Assembly (NCBI RefSeq): GCF_964340395.1
Contig: NC_135555.1
Coordinates: 12,682,246-12,746,245 of the forward strand
Direction of reading: 5' to 3'
From: Glandiceps talaboti
Taxonomy: Eukaryota; Hemichordata; Enteropneusta; Spengelidae
DNA: 64,000 nucleotides
Numbering within the stretch: the stretch's first letter is position 1; every line of letters begins with the position of its first letter. The notes under the pieces were generated by a model. The model made no database searches, was not told the origin of the DNA, and was given only the letters and a program-made list of their open reading frames with translations. The position numbers and the translations under genes are program-made. Below, piece by piece: positions 1 to 10,038 of the stretch.

Positions 1-576
1 TAATCTTGTTAACAGACCTACTGTACATGTTACCCCGGCCGGGACTGTTACAATATCATGTCCCTGAAATGACGACTGGGAGATGTACGGAGTAGCAATA
101 TATGCTAGATCGAAAGAAACACTGCGGCGCCCATTCAACTAATACGCACGGTCTGTGGGGCAAAGTGTCTCGTGGAACGATCGCTTGACTGTCTGGGTTC
201 AATCGGCGTGAATTTTGATTCATCACCCAGCGTGGCGAAAGACTTTGAAAATATTTTCGCGATTTCACATTTACGAGATTCAGAATCATATGAATGGGTG
301 GCTCGAGCACGGACATGACGATCGTCAATATTAATCGATCGATTGACCATGATCATTTTCCAGGGTTTTCCAGGGGTAGGGCGCATTTTTCCAGGGTTTT
401 CCAGGGTTTTCCAGGGAGGGTTTGAAATTCCAGGGTTTTCCAGGACCGTGCGAACCCTGTTTTATAGTCTATATATGCTTTACTATATGCTTTACTATAG
501 GTGAGGCCTCCTTGCTCTATTTTGACACTCTAGCACTAGGTGAAATGCTATTGTAGGTACATGTAACAAGTCTTAC
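1..576. other. CENP-T intron sequence with a short tandem repeat
   Basis: This lies downstream of the last visible CENP-T exon on the minus strand and should be intron. At about 355-455 a roughly 14-bp motif (ttttccagggttttccagg) is repeated irregularly. No exon with matching phase was recognised here. Confidence 0.5.
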
Positions 577-1681
577 CTCCTCATCACTGTCTTCCTCAAT
601 CAACTCTTCCATCACCGCCTCCTCCTCCTCCTCCTCTTCCTCCTCCTCATCATCATCATTTTCATCAACACCTTTCTCTATGTTGTTGTCATTGATATAT
701 TCAGCTTTCTCAGCATCATCAACAGATGGAATGGGTTCACCATGAATTTCAGTGTCTGCTGGCATATCTGCATCTCCACTATGACTGTCAGTGTCTGCTG
801 GCATATCTGCATCATCTCCACTATGAATGTCAGTGTCTGCTGGCATATCTGCGTCATCTCCACTATGACTGTCAGTGTCTGCTGGCATATCTGCATCATC
901 TCCACTATGACTGTCAGTGTCTGCTGGCATATCTGCAACGTCATCGTCATGAATGTCAATGTCTGCTTTTGAAAGAGTGGAATCATGATGACCGTCAGTG
1001 TCTACTTGTGAAGGAATATTGTCATCATGAATGTCAGTGTCTTCTGGAGTCTCAGCCACTTCACCCTGAACATCGGTGTCTGCTGATGTCTCAGCCACTT
1101 CACCCTGAACATCGGTGTCTGCTGATGTCTCAGCCACTTCACCCTGAACATCGGTGTCTGCTGATGTCTCAGCCACTTCACCCTGAACATCGGTGTCTGC
1201 TGATGTCTCAGCCACTTCACCCTGAACATCGGTGTCTTCTGATGTCTCATCCACTTCACCCTGAACATCGGTGTCTTCTGATGTCTCAGCCACTTCACCC
1301 TGAACATCGGTGTCTGCTGATGTCTCATCCACTTCACCCTGAACATCGGTGTCTGCTGATGTCTCAGCCACTTCACCCTGAACATCGGTGTCTGCTGATG
1401 TCTCAGCCACTTCACCCTGAACATCGGTGTCTTCTGATGTCTCAGCCACTTCACCCTGAACATCGGTGTCTTCTTGTGTCTCAGGGACTACCCCATCGTT
1501 ATCACTGTCTGCTGGTGTTGGAGCAACTTCATCACTATCTGATACATCATGTGTGATAGTCTCTTTCACTATACGACCAAATGTACCTACAGACATTCTG
1601 TCCTTTCTTCTACGTGTAAACTTTGGAAGGTGATCTGGCCCTGCAGAATCATCCAGTTCATAATACCCAGGAGGTGAATGC
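577..1681 (-). CDS. CENPT: CENP-T exon with expanded 13-residue acidic repeat
   Basis: This 1105-nt exon opens with the second basic RRRKDRMSVGTFG motif. It then encodes about eleven near-identical 13-residue units of the form VAETSADTDVQGE, a degenerate stretch, and about five units of the form DADMPADTDSHSG. A run of glutamates and aspartates and the donor at 571-576 follow. Unit length at DNA level is 39 bp, so slippage or unequal exchange keeps frame. Every unit contains Ser or Thr within acidic context. The antisense frame is also open across the array because the repeat lacks stops; that is a by-product. Confidence 0.75.
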
Positions 1682-4600
1682 CTGCATGAATAATTCACAG
1701 TTCTAAGAGATTAATGTTTAAAATATTTACCTAGATAAGTAACATTAGTTTTAAAATGTGTCTCCACATTTACAGTACTACAACACTGACAGACATTGTG
1801 GAAGTTGTACTAAAATTTAGAGATGATATACAGTAATTATACATTTATTGCCTGGTAATGCAGGCACTAGTAGACATCCATTACCACAAAGGTTGTTATG
1901 CAGAATTAACTGAGGCAGAAAGCTGAGGGAAATTAGTTGCTACATAACAGCATGAGAGGTAACAAGACATCTACTAGTGCCCAAATAAGGCAAGGTAATA
2001 AGTGATTTATAACACATCACATTCTCTGGAAAGTATTCTTTCTAGAGTCAAAGTAAATCATGGGTAGATAGAATTCCTGTGCTATAATAGTGCTCTAGAG
2101 AAAATAGAAAAGGAATATCACCCGCTGTATGCAAATTGAGGTCACTATGTATGGGTCAATAGTCTATACCATGTGATACAATCTAAGCCAATCAATAATG
2201 GTTATGTGAAAATAATGTATTTTAACAGCATTTAATGCCCTGGCAACCTAATCAAGGAAAGGCAGACCACCCATTGTCTGTTTGCTCCTTTGCACTTATT
2301 CATGTTTCGCAATATTGCATTTATGAAGTTATAATTACATTACCCTCCAATGTTTTCATCATTCAGCCTAAACATACTTATGACATATCATTAAGTATTT
2401 TGTCACTACTGGTCTTGGATGGAACGACAAGGCCTGTTAGGTCACTCATACTTTCCTTGGCTGAGTGAAGACATTTTTGGGGGGAACAATAACTTTAATA
2501 TTCAGTTGATATTCACCTGATTGCATTCTGTGTTCTAGTTTTCACACCACTGGCTGCTGTCACATCAACTTGTGTGTCGTCATCATCCTCGTCATCTATC
2601 ATCTTTTCTTGGACAACTTTCCCAAATGTTCCCACAGACATTCTCTGTTCTTTTCGTCGCTTGAACTTAGGGGGTTCTCTTGTGTCAAAAGAGTCATTAT
2701 CTTGATCAGAATTGACAGTTTCTCTGCATGAAATAATATGAAAACATTGAACGGCTGTTTTGCATGACACTGCTAGACTTGTTACAATAGCAAACATATT
2801 GATGGCGAGATTTAAATGTTTTATGAATTTCTACAACCCCTAACATTGAAGTAAAGCACTTTTGTATGCATCACTCATTTATGGGTGTTTGTATCAAATG
2901 TAAAAGTATATGCTTTCAATAGGGAACTTGCAAACCTGCCATGTTGAATGTTGCATTATGGGAAATGTGACGATAAATACTAATTGATTAGTATTGTAAA
3001 CAATGTTGATACATTGTTTGTAACCACAAATAATCAATTCATAGTTACCCTGACCATTGTGGGAGGTTTATTTTATCAGTAGCTCCAGATTAGGTACATG
3101 TATTACGATAACCACAGATAATCCCATAGTCCTTTGCGTCTGAGCATGCTCAGTCTGGATTGCAAGTTCCCTATTGCTTTCATATCATAAACCTGGTTTG
3201 TGGCCTTACCAACATACCAGTAGTCATGTTATAAACAGTATTTTCTGGTAATGAACAGCCAACTGATTACAGTGAAGGATGTCATGTGACTATATTTAGC
3301 TCTCAATCTAGATCTAGACAATGTTTTACATTTTAGCAATTGACTGTTTACTTCCTTTGCACTGCTAAGATTGTTTACAGATTTTATTACACTGGGAGAC
3401 ACCCCATACTGGGCTATAATTGAAATAGTATACCTTTACCATTGATATGGATGCATTTAAATATTATGGAAAATCAAGTAAATGTTTTACTTGAGTGTTA
3501 TGAGTAACAGAGTTGTATTTTATTCATGAAGTGTCAACAAATCTTGCTGACTCCTGTTATCTGCCATGTTGCCATGAAAATGACACTCGGTAAGGTATGG
3601 AATGGTGAAATAAATGTCACCATTTCATAGCTAACTCTTTACAGCAAACTCTAAAAAAAACATTGCTGAGCCCTGTCACACCAATTAGGGGCATGATACT
3701 CACTAATTTTGTGCAATATTTCTATTAACATACATGTAAAACATCAAGGGCTTTCACTTTATCAGGGAATACTGAACCGATCCCTGATACATCACAGGGT
3801 ATAGTACATATAAACAATAACTATTATCATATACACAGAATCTATTCCAATGCAATGCAATGGAGAGCACGCACATTGAACCGGGGCAATAATTTTCTGT
3901 ATCACAGCCCGGCACACTTTGCCCAAATATGGCAAGTGGCACTCTCATCGATATCCATTCGCTCAGTGGTTTGGCTTTGTTAATTTCTTCACTATTGTTA
4001 CGTTTCTGAGAATAAAATAATATTTCAGTGCCAATTTATGTGATTGTGTCATTCAAATTATGTTTTCATGCAACTACATGTTGTATATGACAAAACTCGG
4101 TAGTACTGCATAAGGACCCTCCTAAAGTCGGGCCCTTCTGCCATACAACCTCAGTCTGCAAAACCCATATCCAGGCCATAAAGATTAACAGTACCTGACA
4201 GTATCCATCTGTGGAACATCTTTCGCAAGTTGTACATCTGGTAACTTTGGAGATGCCTTTCGTTTTCTTGGTATGTACACCGCAGGTGTTCCTGGTGGTG
4301 CTGAGAACAAAAAAAAATGACACACTTAAAGTCAGGTTAAAAATCAAAGTCCAAACCGGAACATAACCATACAACAACCAAATTCAAGTTTAATATGTTT
4401 GAAATATTTTTATAGCAAATTTTGGGGACATACTTGTCCATGCCATGTAAACTGTGAAAGCACAGATTTTCTCTCTACTTGAAATCACAGTAAAACGTCA
4501 ATTAGTGCACCTAATGATATTCCGAAACATCAAATGAGAAAAGGGCTTGGCTTTAATACACATAGTACCAATAACAGGCAAATATTAACAATAATCTTGT

Positions 4601-5709
4601 AACAAACAGGGAAAGTAAACAGAGGATTGGGTTTAGTAACACTTGGCATAGCAAGTTGGAGTTTGATATGCATTACATTCCATCATTTGATAAGAGGACT
4701 TGGATGGCATCTTTACATAATACTGGTAGCTCACATTCACAAACAAAGTTAAAGTCCCCAAGTATTTCATATACATATGAGGCCATAAAACTTCCTATCA
4801 AACTATGAAACATAATATTCTGTAGTTCAGACATACCTTTGCACTAAAATGTTATGAGCCAATTCACTTACTTTCCCTGTTTGTAACAAATTCTGCTTGT
4901 TACTGCTTGCCTGTCGCTAGTTGTAGTACAGTGACGTTTTATTTTTACCTCAAAATAGAGAGTACCACAGTTTTAAGATTCTTAAGACTTACCATGTTGT
5001 AAAAAACCTTTTATTAAAGTCTTTGGTGTTGGTCTACTAGTGTCTTCTGTCAAAATGGACTGTGGTATCTTCTTGCTTGCACTTCTAGTAAGTCGTCTTT
5101 GCAGAGGTATCTTTTTAGCCGAGGGTTGATCCACTGGTTTTGGTTGAGGAGATGAAAGCCTGGTTACCCTCTTACTTTTAGGAGGTAACTTCACTGTTTC
5201 TGCATTTTGAAGAAAACCTCTGATCTATATGATGAGAATAGAGGAAAGATTTTAATAGAATAACAAATAATGGCAATGGTATCATTTTAAGTTGGACATA
5301 CAATTCAAAATAATATGAATTCATAATGACAAATACCACTACTTCTAATTCATAGTTAGTACAAATTAACTACCGGGTAGTGATAAATCTTGATTCCATG
5401 AATGTGATAATGGGACATGTTCATGGTTGCTTACAAGTTTCCTTTTGTCATCCATCTGCACTCTATCATGTTACAATATAGCAAATCAATTTCGATTTGG
5501 ACTCTTAATCTCGTATTTCTGCACCACTTGACTGAGATTGAATGGAGTCACACTGACCAAACATATCTGACCCTGTATTCAAGTCAAAGTTTCCTCAGAT
5601 TACATGCATTTGTCACATCACTGCCAATTGAATTACACATGTAGGTGTCACTCACCAGAGTCTTAGGAGTTTCTGCTGGAGCTGACAGTTTACTACTTCT
5701 TCGAGACAT
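577..5709 (-). CDS. CENPT: CENP-T-like kinetochore protein, N-terminal part (3' end outside window)
   Basis: CENP-T links centromeric chromatin to the outer kinetochore: its disordered N-terminus, phosphorylated by CDK, recruits NDC80 and MIS12 complexes, and its C-terminal histone fold binds CENP-W and DNA. Coding exons on the minus strand are 5656-5709 (start codon 5707-5709), 4993-5224, 4195-4300, 2517-2723 and 577-1681. All junctions keep phase and give 568 residues. TPKTL occurs with Thr14 and again with Thr84, each followed by I(R/K)GFLQ. Human CENP-T has the same paired motif at Thr11 and Thr85. The first motif is split by a phase-0 intron. A basic motif, RRKxxRMSVGTFG, near residues 153-163, is repeated near 224-234. 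Exon 577-1681 carries a long acidic repeat. The histone fold is not seen and should lie left of position 1. Identification rests on the motif pairs; the rest is low complexity. Confidence 0.72.
747..1490. repeat. 39-bp coding tandem repeat in CENP-T
   Basis: Near-perfect 39-bp units run from about 1040 to 1480, with Ala/Glu and Ala/Asp substitutions scattered between units. A diverged 36-39-bp subfamily runs from about 747 to 960. The high identity between neighbouring units suggests recent expansion or homogenisation. Confidence 0.85.
2919..3174. mobile_element. hAT-like MITE with perfect 15-bp TIRs and 8-bp TSD
   Basis: The element begins atagggaacttgcaa and ends with its exact reverse complement. 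It is flanked on both sides by tgctttca (2911-2918 and 3175-3182). A 256-bp size, no coding capacity, an 8-bp target duplication and a TAGGG-type terminus fit a non-autonomous hAT element. It sits in a CENP-T intron. Confidence 0.85.
4595..4945. repeat. Repeat family with TTTCCCTGTTTGTAACAA arms
   Basis: The sequence tgtaacaaacagggaaagta at about 4599 is inverted as ttactttccctgtttgtaac at about 4870. The right arm continues into a stretch that recurs in NTF2 intron 1 at about 8762-8960. It looks like a dispersed non-coding element; its ends were not defined. Confidence 0.45.
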
Positions 5710-5873
5710 ATTCTCTATACACAGGTCCTACAAACACAATTTATCACTGACATCATATTCTATGGAAGTGCATGTTTACTACCAAACCAGCAAGACTATA
5801 AATATTGGCATAATGTTTTTCACTACTCCCACATTTTTTGTTACGAATTACGCAAACAAAATCAGGCACTGAT

Positions 5874-5875
<2 letters not shown>

Positions 5876-5954
<79 letters not shown>
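5876..5954. repeat. (CA)n microsatellite
   Basis: An almost pure CA dinucleotide run of about 78 bp, in the first intron of the CENP-T model. Confidence 0.97.
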
Positions 5955-5955
<1 letters not shown>

Positions 5956-6703
5956 AAATGCTACATTTTATGTCACTGTGAACACACAAAAACAATTTTG
6001 TGTTTGAATCTTCCTTGTTTCATCCAACAGTGATGTTGATTTGTGTTCACCGTGAGATAAAATGTATCATTTTTATATGCTTGGCTGCTATCAGTGTCTG
6101 TATTTTGTTTTATTAATTTGTAACAAACCACATTATATTATGGCATTGAAAAAAAATGTTGCATTGCCTAACTGAAATTCTGTAGTCACTCTGGTTTGGT
6201 AGTAAAACTGCAAAAGAGTATAATTTTTTTCGATAAAAGCAACCAGCAATATATTCACTGAAAATTGTTAACATATCAATAACTAGACATTATATACAGT
6301 AACATGATAGTTTTTTTTATCTATAAGAAGTACATTAACAGGTTCAAAATTGATTGCATTGGGGTGCTGATTTGCATACAAGAGAAATTGACCAGTTGCA
6401 AAGTCGACAAGTATCAGAACTTGGCCAACTGTAATACAACAAAAATATAAATTGTGTATTAATCTGAAGTATCCAGAATCTATCTAATTAGCTTTATCAA
6501 GTGTACATCTAATGATTACAGGTATTTGTCACTATTGGCGAAACTGTCTCTTGAAGACAATACAAACCATCTTGACCTGTGTCTGTCACTGCCAGAAGAT
6601 TCCTGTTACTTTATGTACATCATCAATTCAATTTTCTGAGTGTACATACACCAATTTACTTCATAAAAGTAAACAAGATATATTTTATATACATGTACCT
6701 AGC

Positions 6704-6816
6704 TGCAATAATTGTAGCGTTTGCTGTGATTTTGAGGGCTTTTTCTTCTGTTTTTGTGCCTTTTTTCATTCCGATGTTTAACCTGAAGCAAAGCAAACGC
6801 TACAATTATCACAGCT
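6704..6816. repeat. Inverted repeat (hairpin) in CENP-T first intron
   Basis: The arm around aattgtagcgtttgctg at 6709-6725 is repeated in reverse complement at about 6796-6812. The spacer is about 70 bp. It is probably a small palindromic transposon relic. Confidence 0.5.
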
Positions 6817-6995
6817 AACATGTACCCTGCCTTCAAAACTTTGCTTGTTTATGTTTATAACAATTTTATTGGAGTAATTGTTTTCATTATTGGCCGACTT
6901 CTCTAGAGTGCACACCCAAATTAAATCTGATTTAGTGAAAATGTTTCTCTATTGCATTCTTTGTCACTAACGTCTGAAGAGAGTACTTTTAGTGG

Positions 6996-7100
6996 CATAG
7001 GCACTCGAATCAATTTGTATGATTTTTTTTAAAAATTGTAGAGTAAGTATGGCATACTTTACATTTTTTAAAATCATACTAATTAATTCGAGTGCCTATG
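6996..7100. mobile_element. Palindromic MITE, family CATAGGCACTCGAAT, copy 1
   Basis: The termini are cataggcactcgaat and its reverse complement, with the palindrome extending further into an AT-rich core. Flanks are tttagtgg (6988-6995) and attagtgg (7101-7108), a one-mismatch 8-bp duplication. The size is 105 bp. A second member lies at 63095-63209. Confidence 0.8.
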
Positions 7101-7375
7101 ATTAGTGGTATTTCAATTTTCTATGTATATGTATTGCTGTTGGCAACAACCGTCATGATGTTGAAACTAATGAAAACGAAATATAGATTTGTATTTACTC
7201 AATGAATCATGTACGAAAAAATATATAATTTCTTTATAAATAAGTTTTAATAACAACTTCAAGAACAACTATAATTATAAACTCGGTGCAAGATTACGCG
7301 TCCCTGTGTTCTTCAGAGCCACTGGTTCGTATTTTAGACACAATCAAAACATATAAAACATCAAAGAAAACTTAC

Positions 7376-7510
7376 CTGTCCAATATTGAGATAGGTTTGT
7401 TGGTCGAAGTACTAGTAAGTGTAGCCGTTTCGTTTTGCTTTCACTTTCTTTTACGCTTGAAAAAATGACAACAAGCGTTTCTGGAACTTCAAGTTTTCAA
7501 AATGGCGCCG
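7376..7510 (-). other. CENPT: Probable 5' noncoding exon of CENP-T
   Basis: A consensus donor (CAG followed by gtaag on the minus strand) lies at 7371-7375. The sequence upstream has no minus-strand ATG up to about 7510. It would splice to the acceptor just above 5727, 18 nt before the CENP-T start codon. This is inferred only from position and splice signals. Confidence 0.4.
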
Positions 7511-7845
7511 TTTTGATAAGACTGCCTATCTCCCTACTTAATATTAGTAATATTTCTAAAATGTTATATCATCCATGAAATGATCACTTTATGTTGATGT
7601 TATTTCAATAATAAAGTTACATGTAATATTGCTCAATGGTTGATTTCGTACAAAAATATATTTTATAAACACACAATCATGATGTATAAAAAGAAGTGTA
7701 TTTCGCTTTACCAACTTAGGGGTTTCAATATTTTCTCGCGAGATATGAACGTGAGTTGAAATCAAGATCTTCGAGCATTGCCCGTCCATGTCAACTGTCG
7801 GTGAATGTCTTGAGTTTTTAACAGCCGCCGAGGACACAACTAATC
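7511..7845. promoter_or_regulatory. Probable bidirectional promoter between CENP-T and NTF2
   Basis: The first inferred CENP-T exon (minus) and the NTF2 start codon (plus) diverge from this roughly 335-bp interval. No TATA box is obvious in either direction. The call rests on geometry, not on recognised factor sites. Confidence 0.35.
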
Positions 7846-10002
7846 ATGAACGTGTTTGCGCAATTCAAAGAGATAGGATTTGCGTTTGCTAACCATTATT
7901 ACATCACATTCGACGCAAATCGATCCAACCTCAGACCTCTTTATGTAAGTATGGAACAAGCTCCTGTCTATGTCTGCATAGGCTTTGGCTTGCAAATGAC
8001 ATTCATGTTTCGCTCTCTCTGCAGTAAATAGTACAGCCCTGTAATCACGATGTGTTCTTGGTATTCATAATCATTTGAATGGTAAAAAAATAGACAATGT
8101 GCCTCCATTGTCTATGGATCATTACACACTATTACGTCAAGAGTGTTTGGAACAGGGTGTGTGTGAATCCAAGTTCACATGCAGTACTAGTCCTGCTTGC
8201 AAACGGAGGAATTCGGGACTCGATTCTGACAATTGTCCCTCCCCTCCAAGTCAGTAATACAGACTCGTGCACCGTCATGGAAGCAGGACTAATGCAGTAC
8301 CTGCTGTACAGTGTGTACAGTATATTGCAGTGCTATGTAAAAGTCAACAGCCAAAGCAAAATCCATGTAAATGATTAATGTATTGCATCACATTACTTGA
8401 AATTGTCAATGTAATTACTTGGGTTCCCTAAGCAATTATTCAAACACCAAGCAAATTAGGTGAATTTGTGACAAAAAATGTCTGAATTCGAAAAAAATAA
8501 ATACAGTATTGCACAACAAGAATCTTTACAAAGTTACATATACATATTTGTATATGTTTGATGAGGATAATTTATTTCTAGAGCATAGGCTTACATTCAT
8601 TTACTCACAGTCCTATAATAGAGTTAGGGCCTGTGATTTACTAGGAAATCTCAAACAAATACAATCAGGAACAGGCAACCATTTACAAGCTAAATTTTAG
8701 GCCTAAAGTGTTATCAAGGAGGTTTAAGACTTTATACTTCCTTGGTTATTAATCCAATTCAGTTGTTTACTTTCCCTGTTTGTATAAGATTCCGTTTTCA
8801 TCCATGGTCTCATATCGCCAGCTGTACTTGTCTCTGTACTTCCACCATGGTGTGAGAAGTGTTATAAATCCAATTCATTACATACTTCCCTGTTTGTAAC
8901 AAGTTCTGCTTGTAAAAGCTTACCTGTCACTGGTTGTAATACGGTTATGTACCAGTTATACACATTTATGCCCTGCACAAACAAAGTTTTATGCATGTGA
9001 ACAGAAAATAAGTTATTTATTTTCTTGTTCTGTGTAATGACAATGAAAAGTACACTGTAAGAGTCAAAATGTTATAAAAAATAACCATTGTGTGTCCTCA
9101 TACTTTGCACAGGTATAATTATATATAATTCTCCAATATTTTCTTGTGGAAAGTAAATACCTGAATCTAGCATTATTATGAGAGTAATTTTGCTTTGAAT
9201 GCACTACCAGTTTTGTATTTCGCAGGACAGTATGTTCAAAATATAGAAAAGCTGTCCTTCGCTAGCCATTCACCAACAGCTTTTATTGTGAATATACATG
9301 TACCTCTTGTTTGATTTGCAGTGACAAAGGACATTATGTCACCTCAAGTTTATGGAGAAAGTTGGTAACTTATTCAATCATAGACCCTACCACTTGTAGG
9401 GTCTCTGATTCAAAGAGACTAACGTTAAAAAAGTATGATGGGTTCGTTTGTTAGATGATGTTGGATGTTCAATGTTTTTGCTATGGTTTTTATAACCCCT
9501 AGTGACTTACTACTGTAACAAAGAGGGGAATCAGGGACAATTGGTGTAAATCGCCATACCTCTAAGGCTCTTTTGGGTGGGGAACCCAGGTAAAATACCT
9601 GGGGAACTCTGGTACATTTTATGTGCCTTCACCTTAATAGTACTGGTACTCAAAGTGGCACAAGCTGAGTTTATAAGCTTTCTACTCAATTGAAAATACT
9701 TCAGTAAAATCCCATTCCTGTATAATGGTAATGTCGATGCATGTCTTCTATAACATTACTTACAACTGTCTTCTGGCATTGTTAGAAGTTACTGTTGATC
9801 ATCAGATCTGTATCTTAATAGTAATAATACCAGGTTTGAGTTCAGTCAATTGCAAGTGGTGGCTAAGTATGCTAGAACTGTGAGTACAATACTGCGAGTA
9901 CCTTTTAAATATACATCAAAAACTACACCTAAATACATATAAGCTAAACTTGTGCCCTGTTAACAAAGAAATTGATGATGGTGTTGTTGTTTTTGTTGTT
10001 AA

Positions 10003-10038
<36 letters not shown>

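Noticed and set aside
726-1556. Plus-strand 276-residue open frame with repeated CLLMSQPLHPEHR units
   Set aside because: It is the antisense of the CENP-T 39-bp repeat. The minus-strand frame has phase-consistent splice sites and recognised motifs on both sides.
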